This document shows positions 28,361 through 39,041 of a stretch of 64,000 nt of DNA, in pieces. Under the pieces are notes generated by a model. It did no database searches. It saw nothing but the letters and a program-made list of their open reading frames with translations, and was not told the DNA's origin. Every line of letters starts with the position of its first letter. Within the stretch, counting starts at the first letter, position 1. The translations under genes were made by a program, and so were the position numbers. Source of the stretch: Ornithinimicrobium flavum (GTDB lineage Bacteria > Actinomycetota > Actinomycetes > Actinomycetales > Dermatophilaceae); the NCBI RefSeq assembly GCF_004526345.1, contig NZ_CP038213.1:992001-1056000 (forward strand). The letters are read 5' to 3'.

Positions 28361-29116
28361 ATGCCGTGGCGACCCACCCAGGACCTGCTCGCCCTGGTCG
28401 AGCTGGCCGCCCCCAGCGCCTGCGCCGGGTGCGGACTGCCGGGCAGCCGCTGGTGCGCGGACTGCGGGACGTTCCTGGCCGCCTCCCGGCCACGCCCGTG
28501 GCGGCCGACGCCGTGCCCGCCGGGACTGCCCCCGACCTGGGCGGGGCTGGCCTACCGGGGCCCGGCCCGCGCCGCCCTGGTGGCCTGGAAGGAGGACGGC
28601 AGGGTCGACCTCACCCCCGTCCTGGCGCGGGCCCTCAGGCCGGTGCTGGCGGCGGCCCTGCAGGGCTCGGCGCCGCACGCCCGGGCGGTGCGGGCCGGGA
28701 GGCCGGTCGTCCTGGTCCCGGCCCCGTCGGCGCGGGCCGGCGTCCGCGCCCGCGGCCGGCGTCCCGTGCCCGAGCTGGCCCGGGCCACGACCCCGCGCGG
28801 GCCCGTCGTCGAGGCCCTCCGGCTGGTCCGCCGGGTCAGGGACCAGGCGGGTCTGACGGCAGGGGAGCGTGCCACGAACCTGCGTGGCGCGGTGGCGGTC
28901 CGACCCGGCCGGGGCGACCGGCTCCGGGGCGTGCCGTGCGTCCTGGTGGACGACGTGGTGACGACAGGAGCGACCCTGCAGGAGTGCGCCCGGGCCCTCC
29001 TGGCAGCCGGGTCGGGGCCCGTCGTGGCCGTCACCGTCTGCGCCACCGTGCGGCGCGGTCCCGGCCCCGCCGGGCCGCCCGGGCCATCTGTGGCATCCCC
29101 CGGACCCGCCGACTAG
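28361..29116 (+). CDS. ComF family phosphoribosyltransferase-like protein
   Basis: ComF-like protein of 251 residues. The N-terminal zinc cluster is CAGCGLPGSRWCADCG. The C-terminal phosphoribosyltransferase domain has the PRPP loop CVLVDDVVTTGATLQECA and RDQAGLTAGERATNLRGA. ComF proteins aid DNA uptake in some bacteria; in actinobacteria they are near-universal and of unclear role. I chose ATG 28361, 15 residues before the zinc cluster; the frame is also open from GTG 28262. Position between lpqB and hpf matches M. tuberculosis Rv3242c. Confidence 0.85.
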   Translation: MPWRPTQDLLALVELAAPSACAGCGLPGSRWCADCGTFLAASRPRPWRPTPCPPGLPPTWAGLAYRGPARAALVAWKEDGRVDLTPVLARALRPVLAAALQGSAPHARAVRAGRPVVLVPAPSARAGVRARGRRPVPELARATTPRGPVVEALRLVRRVRDQAGLTAGERATNLRGAVAVRPGRGDRLRGVPCVLVDDVVTTGATLQECARALLAAGSGPVVAVTVCATVRRGPGPAGPPGPSVASPGPAD

Positions 29117-29119
29117 TGT
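29114..29119 (+). promoter_or_regulatory. -10 box (TAGTGT) upstream of hpf, placed for a leaderless upstream ORF
   Basis: TAGTGT overlaps the comF stop region. It is followed by 6 nt and an ATG at 29126 that opens a 32-codon ORF, not hpf itself. Confidence 0.45.
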
Positions 29120-29125
29120 GTCTGC

Positions 29126-29224
29126 ATGGAGCACCTTCCCGAGGTTCGACGAGGGGGTGAGGCAGGACGAGACCAGGGCCGCGACGACGCGGCCGACCCC
29201 CGTTGCACATCCCCCCGCTCTTGA
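29126..29224 (+). CDS. candidate leaderless upstream ORF (32 aa) before hpf
   Basis: The short ORF begins MEHLPEVRRGG and ends CTSPRS. It lies between comF and hpf. It starts 6 nt after a -10 box, the arrangement used by many genes in this window, and stops 12 nt before the hpf ATG. The hpf ribosome binding site GGAGGA overlaps the end of this ORF, so translation of the short ORF could affect hpf initiation. No homolog is recognised; it may be plain 5' leader. Confidence 0.35.
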   Translation: MEHLPEVRRGGEAGRDQGRDDAADPRCTSPRS

Positions 29225-29236
29225 TGGAGGAACTCG

Positions 29237-29932
29237 ATGGAACTCACCGTGACCGGTCGCAAGAAGGACGTCGCCGATCGTTACCGGCGCCACCTGGAGG
29301 ACAAGCTCAGCAAGATTCCCCAGCTCGCCCCCCGCGTGCGACGCACCGACGTCGTCCTCACCCACGAGGCCAATCCTCGTCAGGCGAAGGAGTCCGAGCG
29401 CTGCGAGATCACCTGCTACGTGCACCGCACGGTGGTGCGGGCGGAGGCCGCCGCCGACGACGAGTACGCCGCTCTCGACCTGGCCATGACCAAGCTCACC
29501 GAGCGGCTGCGCCGTCTGGGCGACAAGCGCCGGGTGAGCCACACCGGCAAGCACCGGCTGCCCTCGGTGGCCGAGGCCACGTTCGGCCTCCCGACCGGGG
29601 CGGCCGCCGACGGGACCGCCGAGGCGCCCGAGCGCGCCCTGAGCCCCGAGGAGGCCGTCGACCAGGCCCTCCAGACCCAGGGCAACAGCCCGATCGAGAT
29701 CCGCGAGAAGGTCCACGCCTCCAGCCCGATGACCGTCGGCGAGGCCCTGTCGCGCATGGAGCTGATCGGGCACGAGTTCTTCCTGTTCCACGACGCCGAC
29801 AGCGACCGGCCCAGCGTGGTCTACCGCCGACGCGGCTGGTCCTACGGCGTGCTGCGCCTCGACCGCGAGGACGAGAGCCAGGACGACGACGAGGGCTCGG
29901 ACGAGCCGACGGAGACCGCGGTCGCGTCCTGA
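29237..29932 (+). CDS. hpf: ribosome hibernation-promoting factor, long form
   Basis: Long HPF of 231 residues that joins 70S ribosomes into inactive 100S dimers in stress or stationary phase. The N-terminal S30AE/YfiA domain (MELTVTGRKKDVADRYRRHL to LTERLRRLGDKRR) binds the decoding centre. After a linker, the C-terminal dimerisation domain is IREKVHASSPMTVGEALSRM, then GHEFFLFHDADSDRPSVVYR and RRGWSYGVLRL. The acidic tail is unremarkable. TGGAGGAACTCG places a strong ribosome binding site before the ATG. Confidence 0.95.
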   Translation: MELTVTGRKKDVADRYRRHLEDKLSKIPQLAPRVRRTDVVLTHEANPRQAKESERCEITCYVHRTVVRAEAAADDEYAALDLAMTKLTERLRRLGDKRRVSHTGKHRLPSVAEATFGLPTGAAADGTAEAPERALSPEEAVDQALQTQGNSPIEIREKVHASSPMTVGEALSRMELIGHEFFLFHDADSDRPSVVYRRRGWSYGVLRLDREDESQDDDEGSDEPTETAVAS

Positions 29933-29955
29933 CGCGGCGTCCGGCCTGAGCGCGC

Positions 29956-29988
29956 GGGCGGGCACGGCCACGACGGTCGTGCCCGCCC
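29956..29988 (+). terminator. hpf terminator hairpin
   Basis: A perfect 11-bp stem (gggcgggcacg / cgtgcccgccc) with an 11-nt loop lies 23 nt after the hpf stop. No U tract follows, as is common in high-GC actinobacteria. Confidence 0.65.
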
Positions 29989-30024
29989 CGTCGTCGTGAG
30001 AGCTCCCGTGGCACAGTGGACGCC

Positions 30025-31236
30025 ATGCCAGCCAGCCTGAGCCGGGCCCAGGCGCGCCGGATCGCCCTGGCGGCCCAGGGTTTCGGTCGTCCGCGCCCGA
30101 CCTCCGTCGGCACCCGCCAGCTCAGCACCATGATCGAGCGGCTCAAGGTGCTGCAGGTCGACAGCGTCAACGTCCTCACCCGGGCCCACTACCTTCCGCT
30201 GTTCTCCCGGCTCGGGCCCTACGACACCGCGCTGCTGGACCGGCTCCGCGACGGCTCCGGCCCGCGGGCCCGGGCAGGTCGCACGCTGGTGGAGTACTGG
30301 GCCCACGAGGCCTCGCTCCTTCCCGTGGCCACCTGGCCCTACCTGGGGTTCCGGATGGAGCGGGCGCGGGAGCGGGCCTGGAGCCGCCACGTCGTCGAGG
30401 ACCACGCCGTCCTGCTGGCCGCCGTCGTCGACGTCGTCGCCTCCCAGGGGCCGCTCACGGCGCGGCAGGTGGAGGCGCACCTGCCCCACGGGGCTGCCCG
30501 GGACAGGGAGGACTGGGGGTGGAACTGGTCGGCGGTCAAGCAGTGCCTGGAGTACCTCTTCTGGGCCGGTCTGGTCACCTCCGCGGGCCGGACCGCGCAG
30601 TTCGAGCGCCGGTATGCCGTGCCCGCGCAGGTGTTGCCGCCGGAGGTGGTGGCCCGGGCGCCCGGCACGCCGGAGGCTCCGGGGCCGCTGGAGTCCGTGA
30701 CCGAGCTGCTGCGGCAGGCGGTCCGGGCGCACGGCATCGGCACGCGCCGGGACCTGGCCGACTACTTCCGCCTGCGCGGCCCGCTGGTGCAGGAGGCGCT
30801 GGACGGGTTGCTCGCCGCGGGGGAGGTCGAGGAGGTGGACGTCCCGGGGTGGCGGGGCAGCAGCGCCGTATACCTCGACCCTGCCGCGCGGCGACCCCGG
30901 GCGGTGCGGGGAGCGGCCCTGCTCAGCCCCTTCGACTCCCTGGTCTGGCAGCGGGACCGGGTGGAGGAGATCTGGGACTTCCGCTACCGGATCGAGATCT
31001 ACGTGCCGGCGCCGCAGCGGGTGCACGGCTACTACGTGCTGCCCTTCCTGCTCGACGAGCAGCTGGTCGGACGGGTCGACCTGAAGTCGGACCGGGCGGC
31101 CGGCGTGCTGCGCGTGCAGTCCCTGGGCTGGGAGCCGGGCACCGACGTCGCACGAGCGCTGCCGGCGCTCCAGGACGAGCTGGCCTCGATGGCCGGATGG
31201 CTCGGGTTGGGGCGGGTGGACCTTCCGGCGGGGTAG
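30025..31236 (+). CDS. winged-helix DNA-binding protein, YcaQ-like (HTH_42)
   Basis: Protein of 403 residues of the HTH_42 family, related to the crosslink-repair DNA glycosylase YcaQ/AlkX. It shows ARRIALAAQGF at the start and the YcaQ motif LKVLQVDSVNVLTRAHYLPL, with the QxD that matters for base excision. LVEYWAHEASLLPVATWPYL, LSPFDSLVWQRDRVEEIWDF and HGYYVLPFLLDEQLVGRVDLKSD follow in family order. It probably removes interstrand crosslinks or bulky adducts. ATG 30025 follows a CACAGT box by 7 nt; a GTG nine bases upstream is the alternative. Confidence 0.85.
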   Translation: MPASLSRAQARRIALAAQGFGRPRPTSVGTRQLSTMIERLKVLQVDSVNVLTRAHYLPLFSRLGPYDTALLDRLRDGSGPRARAGRTLVEYWAHEASLLPVATWPYLGFRMERARERAWSRHVVEDHAVLLAAVVDVVASQGPLTARQVEAHLPHGAARDREDWGWNWSAVKQCLEYLFWAGLVTSAGRTAQFERRYAVPAQVLPPEVVARAPGTPEAPGPLESVTELLRQAVRAHGIGTRRDLADYFRLRGPLVQEALDGLLAAGEVEEVDVPGWRGSSAVYLDPAARRPRAVRGAALLSPFDSLVWQRDRVEEIWDFRYRIEIYVPAPQRVHGYYVLPFLLDEQLVGRVDLKSDRAAGVLRVQSLGWEPGTDVARALPALQDELASMAGWLGLGRVDLPAG

Positions 31237-31264
31237 GTGTCACCGACCTGGGGCGGGGGACGGT

Positions 31265-31270
31265 TAGCCT
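31265..31270 (+). promoter_or_regulatory. -10 box (TAGCCT) for secA
   Basis: TAGCCT with a 6-nt spacer to GTG 31277; no ribosome binding site lies between. Confidence 0.55.
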
Positions 31271-31276
31271 AGTCGG

Positions 31277-33994
<2,718 letters not shown>

Positions 33995-34010
33995 GCCGGC
34001 GCCGGAGGCC

Positions 34011-34598
34011 TCACCCGAGCTCGAGCGCGGTCACCAGCCACCGACCGTCGACCCCGCACATCCGCAGGGCGAGCGCACGGACCCGGCCCTCGCCCTGCAC
34101 CACGGCCGAGACCTCGCACACCCCGTCCGCGGGGTGGCAGGTCAGCAGGGTGCGGACCCGCGGGGCCCGGTGGGGCCGCTGGGCGCGGCGCCGGGCGAGC
34201 AGCCCGCGACGGGCCACCCGCTCACGCACCTCCGGGACCAGCCACTTCGTCAGCTGGCTCGCCGACCGGGTGCCGTCGCACGCCTCCAGCACGGCCGTGA
34301 TGATCCGCCGCGCCCACACCTCGGCGTCGGGCAGCTGGGCCGTGGCCGTCGCCTGAGGCCCGAAGTAGCTGTCGTACGCCTCCGCCCGCAGGTCCACCGC
34401 GAGCGACCCCTGGACGTAGCCCTCGGCCTGGGACGGGGGCCGCACCGCCGCCGCCGACCCGCCCCGTCCGGTGGGTGACCAGTCGCACCCGTCGGCGTCC
34501 GGCTCGGCACGCGGCGCAGGTGCCAGCCGGAGCACCTGCGGACCGGTCTGCCGGCTCGCGCGTCCCTCGGTCGGCGCCGGTCCCCCCACCGTCCTCAT
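34011..34598 (-). CDS. DUF6459 / Rv3235 family protein
   Basis: Protein of 195 residues of unknown function, conserved near secA in actinobacteria. Conserved positions are in AEAYDSYFGPQATATAQLPD, ARRIITAVLEACDGTRSASQL and VQGEGRVRALALRMCGVDGR. The N-terminal 60 residues are low-complexity. ATG 34598 overlaps the stop of the upstream LysM gene by 4 nt, so the two are translationally coupled. The fold suggests a small cytoplasmic protein; no catalytic motif is seen. Confidence 0.82.
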   Translation of the reverse strand: MRTVGGPAPTEGRASRQTGPQVLRLAPAPRAEPDADGCDWSPTGRGGSAAAVRPPSQAEGYVQGSLAVDLRAEAYDSYFGPQATATAQLPDAEVWARRIITAVLEACDGTRSASQLTKWLVPEVRERVARRGLLARRRAQRPHRAPRVRTLLTCHPADGVCEVSAVVQGEGRVRALALRMCGVDGRWLVTALELG

Positions 34599-35428
34599 CG
34601 GCCCGGCCCCCGCTCCGGCACGACCAGCTCCTGGCCGGGGAGGATCAGATCCGGGTCGGGACCGATCACCTCGGCGTTGGCGGCATACCACCGCGGCCAC
34701 TCCTGCGCGATGTCCGCGCTGGTCGCCTGCGGTCCCAGGTGGCGGGCGCACAGGTCCCACAGGGTGTCGCCCCGCCGCACCACCACGTGGTCGGGCAGCA
34801 CCTCCCGGGGGACGGTGGTCACCAGGGTGACGTCCTGGTCGGGGACGGCACGCGGAGGCAGAGGGGTCGGGGTCCACCCGGGGTGAGGCACCACCGGGCC
34901 GGGCACGTCCGGCGAGGGTCCGGCCTCGACCCGGTGCGACCCGGCGTCCTCGACCGGGAGCGCAGGTCCCGCCACGGCTGACGGGGTCACGGCGACGCCG
35001 TCGACCGAGGAGAGCTGCGGGACGGTGCTGACGGTGGCGCGGGGTGCGGCGACGCCGTCGACCGAGGACACCTGCGGGGCGGTGCTGACGGTGGCGACGG
35101 GTGGGGCCGCGACCGCGGCGGTGGTGCCGCTGAGCGTGACGAGCAGGGCGCACGCCACCTGCACCGACCAGGACAGCTGCTCGGGCCGAGGCGGATGGAC
35201 ACCCCCCGCCCGGACCAGGACGGCGGTGGCCAGGGCCAGCACCGTGGCCACCCGGCCCGCCGCGAGGGTGGCCGCCGCCAGGACCACCGTGTCCAGGGCC
35301 TGCTGCGTGGGCACCACCCCAGTGCCCGGCCAGCTCGCGACCGTCCACCCCCCCAGCCCGACGGTGACCGCGACGGCCCCCAGCGTCAGGACCATCCCGG
35401 TCGTCCTCGCCCCCATCCTGGCGCCCAT
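34595..35428 (-). CDS. LysM domain membrane protein
   Basis: Protein of 277 residues. Hydrophobic segments (VLTLGAVAVTVGLGGWTVAS, VLAAATLAAGRVATVLALAT) anchor it in the membrane. A Pro/Val/Thr-rich linker carries two copies of ATVSTxPQ(V/L)SSVDGVA. The C-terminal LysM domain is HVVVRRGDTLWDLCARHLG ... IGPDPDLILPGQELVVP, which binds peptidoglycan. ATG 35428 follows a GAGGAGGAG site. Upstream are tandem 10-bp repeats. It forms an operon with the DUF6459 gene. Confidence 0.85.
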   Translation of the reverse strand: MGARMGARTTGMVLTLGAVAVTVGLGGWTVASWPGTGVVPTQQALDTVVLAAATLAAGRVATVLALATAVLVRAGGVHPPRPEQLSWSVQVACALLVTLSGTTAAVAAPPVATVSTAPQVSSVDGVAAPRATVSTVPQLSSVDGVAVTPSAVAGPALPVEDAGSHRVEAGPSPDVPGPVVPHPGWTPTPLPPRAVPDQDVTLVTTVPREVLPDHVVVRRGDTLWDLCARHLGPQATSADIAQEWPRWYAANAEVIGPDPDLILPGQELVVPERGPGR

Positions 35429-35445
35429 CGACTCCTCCTCTAGCA

Positions 35446-35475
35446 TTCGTTTGCGTTCGTTTGCGTTCGATATCG
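35446..35475. repeat. tandem 10-bp repeats and CGATATCG palindrome upstream of the LysM gene
   Basis: TTCGTTTGCG occurs twice in tandem (35446-35465), followed by TTCG and the palindrome CGATATCG (35468-35475). The period of one helical turn and the A/T content, unusual here, suggest a protein binding site about 20-50 nt upstream of the LysM start. The surrounding 35429-35558 gap holds no other feature. Confidence 0.6.
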
Positions 35476-35558
35476 GAAGGTTAAGTCTCGCTACGACTGT
35501 CGTCAAGGGCGGGAGCAGACCTGTGGACGGCGGCCGGTGGGTCCCGACGGATGGCACC

Positions 35559-36125
35559 ATGACGCTCATGCGGTGGCACCAGCTCTCGACGACCTCGCCG
35601 CCCAGCAGCAGGCGCTGGAGCTGCGGGAGCGGGACGCCGAGATCGCCGAGCACACCCGGGCCGAGCGGGGGCAGGTCGAGCTGCTCCAGCGTCTGGCGGC
35701 CGTGCTGGAGCGGCCGCTCCGGCTCCGCGTGCGGGGGATGGGGGCCCTGGAGGGCGTCCTCACCGACGTCGGCGCCGACTGGCTCCTGCTCGACACCCCG
35801 GTCGGTGGGCCCGCGGGGCGCGAGCTGCTGCTCCCGGTCACCGGGGTGCTCTCGGTCGAGGGGCTGTCGGGACGGGCCGAGACCGACCCGCCGTGGCCGC
35901 CAGGCGCCTGGGCTCCGGCACGCCCTACGGGCCGTGAGCCGGGACCGGGCACCGGTGCGGGTGCACGACGTCGGAGGGGATCACGTCTCCGGCACCATCG
36001 ACGCGGTCCTGGCCGACCACCTGGACCTGAGCCGGCACGCCGACGACGAGCCGCGGCGTGGCACCCTCGTCCGGGGTCGGACGACCATCCCCTACGCAGC
36101 CGTGGCCGGGGTGCGTCGCCTGTGA
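35559..36125 (+). pseudogene. hypothetical protein with two barrel-like halves, three frameshifts
   Basis: Read across frames, the product is about 189 residues. It begins MTLMRWHQL, then DDLAAQQQALELRERDAEIA (helical), then LRLRVRGMGALEGVLTDVGADW. After the breaks come LRHALRAVSRDRAPVRVHDV and HVSGTIDAVLADHLDLSRHA. The two GTLxxVGADW/GTIDAVLADH stretches look like small SH3/LSm-type beta barrels. Single bases added near 35586, 35890 and 35912 restore one frame. No function is recognised. It is convergent with the HTH gene, 4 nt apart. Confidence 0.6.
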
Positions 36126-36129
36126 GCCG

Positions 36130-36345
36130 TCAGTCGTCCACGCCGTGCCCGATGGTCTCCCGGGTCTGCGCGTAGGCCCGCTGGATGTAGGCCTCGAGCT
36201 CGGTGTTCTCCACCCGCCACACGCCGCGACCACCGAACTTCACGCCCTGCAGCTCACCGGACCGCACCAGCGCCTTCACCTGGGACAGGGACACGTTGAG
36301 GGTCTCGGCGACGTCGGTCAGCGTCAGGAATCGCGGCGCAGCCAC
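36130..36345 (-). CDS. small helix-turn-helix (excisionase/BldC-like) DNA-binding protein
   Basis: Protein of 71 residues with a MerR-type winged helix: FLTLTDVAETLNVSLSQVK, then ALVRSGELQGVKFGGRGVWR, then VENTELEAYIQRAY. Such small proteins (BldC, excisionases) bind DNA as direct-repeat arrays. I chose GTG 36345 because GGAGG lies 6 nt upstream; GTG 36351 touches that site. No phage genes are nearby, so an excisionase role is unlikely and a housekeeping regulator more likely. Its own promoter region carries direct repeats. Confidence 0.8.
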   Translation of the reverse strand: MAAPRFLTLTDVAETLNVSLSQVKALVRSGELQGVKFGGRGVWRVENTELEAYIQRAYAQTRETIGHGVDD

Positions 36346-36369
36346 AGGCACCCTCCAGGTCGGTCGGCG

Positions 36370-36412
36370 GTCTTGACCAAGATTTTACGGTTTCATGGTC
36401 CCGTCTTGACCA
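36370..36412. promoter_or_regulatory. GTCTTGACCA direct repeats around the HTH gene promoter
   Basis: Two identical 10-mers GTCTTGACCA at 36370-36379 and 36403-36412 lie 33 bp apart, about three helical turns. Between them the minus strand has TAAAAT (36382-36387), a good -10 for the HTH gene, whose start is about 37 nt downstream. The arrangement suits autoregulation by the HTH protein. Confidence 0.5.
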
Positions 36413-36543
36413 GCCTGTGGACAAGATGCTCGGGAGGCGACGACAGGCGGTTAGCGTTCCGGGGGTGGAGCTCCGGGCGACCGGGGCTGTCGTGGCGCGT
36501 CGGGTGCAGGGTGCGCCGGGACGGCAGGGACAGGGAGGGTGCG

Positions 36544-37256
36544 ATGACGACCGAGACGGCAGCACGGGTGAGAGGGGCCGGGCGGGGCGCCGCCTCCGAC
36601 CGGGAGGCGCCCCGGCAGGCCCGCCGGCTGCAGCGCCCCGGCTGGCGGGACCTGCGGCTGGTCGTGGGTCTGCTGCTCATCCTGCTCTCGGTCGCCGGTG
36701 GCGCCCGGCTCGTGACGGGCCTGGACGACACCACTCCCGTGTATGCCGCCGCCCGGGACCTTCTCCCCGGGCAGCCGGTCTCGGCCCAGGACGTGGTCGC
36801 CGTGGACGTCCGGCTGGGCGAGGGCTGTCGCGGTACGTGGACGGGTCGGCCGGGCTCGAGGACGGCACCCACCTGCTGCGTCCGGTCGCGGCGGGCGAGC
36901 TGATCCCCGCCACGGCGCTGGGGTCGGCGCGGGAGGCCCTGGACAAGACGGTGAGCGTGCCCGTGGACCTCAACGCGGCGAGCGCCCTGAGCACCGGGTC
37001 GGTCGTCGACGTGTGGGTCAGCCGGAAGGACCCCGACGCGCTGGGGGAGGCCTTCCTGGACCCGGAGCTGCTCCTGGCCGGGGCCGTCGTCGACCACGTG
37101 CCGGCCGAGAGCGCCGGGCTCGGGGCGGGCCTGGGCCGGCCCGCGGTGGCGGTCGTCGTGCCGGCGGACGAGGTCGGCGGGGTCATCGCCGCGGTGGACC
37201 AGGGAGCCCGGGTCACGCTCGTGCCGGGCCCGCGCTCGTCCGGGGGCGGCCGGTGA
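36544..37256 (+). pseudogene. SAF-domain (CpaB-like) membrane protein, one frameshift
   Basis: Repaired product of about 237 residues. A basic N-terminus is followed by one membrane helix (LVVGLLLILLSVAGGARLVTG). Then comes a SAF domain (TPVYAAARDLLPGQPVSAQDVV, GTHLLRPVAAGELIPATAL) and a CpaB-like part (SVPVDLNAASALSTGSVVDV). SAF/CpaB proteins take part in Flp pilus assembly, but no pilin, CpaF or TadBC genes are here. The frame breaks near 36828; one extra C in gagggctgtcg restores GEGLSRYVDG. ATG 36544 follows a GGGAGG site. The CpaE-like gene overlaps as GTGA. Confidence 0.75.
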
Positions 37257-38914
37257 GCCTGCCTCTCGTCACGGGCGTCGCACCCCGGTGGGACGCCGCG
37301 ACGGCCACGCTGGCCAGCTCGGCCGCCGAGGTCCATCTCGTCCGCCGGTGTGCCGACGTCAGCGAGCTGGTCGGGGTGGCGGCCGCCGGCCTGGCCCGCG
37401 TGGCCCTGGTGTCGTCGGACCTGCGCGGGCTGGACCGGTCGGTCGTCGACCGGCTGGGCGACGCCGGGGTGCTCGTCGTGGCCCTGCACCCACCGGGTGA
37501 GCAGGAGGCGGCCCGCCGGCTGCGCCGCTGGGGCCTGCCGTGCGTCCTGCCCGCCGACCTCACCGTCGCCCAGCTCGACGAGGCGGTCCTCGAGCTGCAG
37601 CTGGCAGGGTCGGCCGGTGAGCGGGCAGGTCCTGCAGCACGGGGTCGAGGTCCGGCGGAGGCGCAGCCTGGGGGTCCGGCGCAGGCCCAGGCCGGGGACC
37701 CGGTGGCGGGGCAGCCGGGGGGCCCGCCTGAGGGTGGGGCCGCGGGTCCGGCCGCGCCTGGGGCCGAGGGTGGGGCCGCAGGTCCGGCCGGGGAGACCCG
37801 GGCCGGTGGAGGGCCGGAGGTCGGTGACCTGCCGGGCCATCGGAGCGACCCGTCGCTGGTCGGGGTCCGCCCGGAGGCCGGGGCGGCGACCGAGGAGGAC
37901 CTCGACCGTGAGCTGCGGACGCTGGTCGAGCAGGAGCTGGCCCAGCGCGACCACCCGGAGGGCAACGACCGGACGCCGCCGGGTCCGTCGGGGCCGACCG
38001 ACCAGCCCGACGAGCCTGCCGCGCCGCGGGAGCGCGGTGAGGTCGTGGTCGTCTGGGGTGCCTACGGGAGCCCGGGACGCACCACCGTCGCCGTCAACCT
38101 AGCGGCCGAGCTCGCCGGGGTCCTGGACCCGGTCGTGCTCGTGGACGCCGACACGTACGGCGCCTCGGTCGCGCAGGCCCTGTCCGTCCTGGACGAGGCC
38201 CCCGGGCTGGCCGCCGTCTGTCGTGCGGCCGACCAGGGCACCCTCGACGAGCTGGCGCTCGACCGGCACGCGCCGGAGGTCAGGCCCGGGCTGCGGGTGC
38301 TCACCGGCCTGCCCCGGCCGGACAGATGGCCGGAGATCCGGGAGAGCGCCCTGCTCGACGTGCTCGAGCAGGCCCGTGCGGTCGCCCGGTGGGTCGTCGT
38401 CGACGTGGCACCCCTGGTGGAGCAGGACGAGGAGCTCTCCTTCGACACCGCCGCACCGCGCCGCAACGGAGCCACCCTGACCGCCCTGCAGGCCGCCGAC
38501 CGGGTGGTGGTCGTGGGCGCCGGCGACCCGTTGGGCCTGCAGCGGCTGGTGCGGGCGCTCGATGCGCTGGAGGAGCACAGCCGCTCCCCGCGGACGGTCG
38601 TCGTCACGCGGGTGCGCCCCGGGCCGGTTGGTCCTGAGCCCGGGCGTCGCATCGGGGAGGCGCTCCAGCGCTTCGCCGGGGTCGGACGCGTCGTGCTGGT
38701 CCCGGAGGACCGGGAGTCCCTGGACGCGGCCATGCTGCACGGGCAGGCGCTGGTCGAGGCCCGCCCGGCGGGTCCTGCACGGCAGGCCGTCGCCCGGCTG
38801 GCGGCCGAGGTCGCGGGGCACGTGCCGGGGCGGGCGACCGGCAGGGCGACCGGCCGTGGCGGGGGTCGCCGGCTGCTGCCGTGGCGTGGTGGCCGCGGCC
38901 CTGCGCAGCGCTGA
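37253..38914 (+). CDS. CpaE-like P-loop ATPase of the SIMIBI/ParA class
   Basis: Protein of 553 residues. The N-terminal ~120 residues resemble a receiver-like domain (LVRRCADVSELVGVAAAGLA). A Gly/Pro/Ala/Glu-rich linker runs to ~235. The ATPase domain starts VVVVWGAYGSPGRTTVAVNL, with VVLVDADTYGASVAQAL as the second motif and ARWVVVDVAPLV downstream. The loop reads GSPGRTT rather than KGGxGKT, so both deviant-Walker lysines are replaced. CpaE proteins place Flp pili or septum-related machines; here only the overlapping SAF gene is a plausible partner. A C-terminal basic tail is present. Confidence 0.78.
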   Translation: MSLPLVTGVAPRWDAATATLASSAAEVHLVRRCADVSELVGVAAAGLARVALVSSDLRGLDRSVVDRLGDAGVLVVALHPPGEQEAARRLRRWGLPCVLPADLTVAQLDEAVLELQLAGSAGERAGPAARGRGPAEAQPGGPAQAQAGDPVAGQPGGPPEGGAAGPAAPGAEGGAAGPAGETRAGGGPEVGDLPGHRSDPSLVGVRPEAGAATEEDLDRELRTLVEQELAQRDHPEGNDRTPPGPSGPTDQPDEPAAPRERGEVVVVWGAYGSPGRTTVAVNLAAELAGVLDPVVLVDADTYGASVAQALSVLDEAPGLAAVCRAADQGTLDELALDRHAPEVRPGLRVLTGLPRPDRWPEIRESALLDVLEQARAVARWVVVDVAPLVEQDEELSFDTAAPRRNGATLTALQAADRVVVVGAGDPLGLQRLVRALDALEEHSRSPRTVVVTRVRPGPVGPEPGRRIGEALQRFAGVGRVVLVPEDRESLDAAMLHGQALVEARPAGPARQAVARLAAEVAGHVPGRATGRATGRGGGRRLLPWRGGRGPAQR

Positions 38915-39041
38915 GAGCGGCCCCGGACCGGCCCAGCCCCTCCTGCCTGGCACGGTCGGCGGAGTCGTCTGCGACGATGGTGCCGGAGCAGACCGAGGCG
39001 CGCAGGACCGGCGCGACCACGAGGTGACGAGGAGGCCACCG

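Noticed and set aside
36130-36345. Phage excisionase
   Set aside because: No integrase, attachment site or phage gene is nearby; a BldC-like housekeeping regulator is more likely.
36465-36543. Leaderless GTG 36465 after TAGCGT as the start of the SAF gene
   Set aside because: It is in the frame of the post-break half, not of the membrane helix. The ATG at 36544 with GGGAGG gives the correct N-terminus. The box may still be the promoter.
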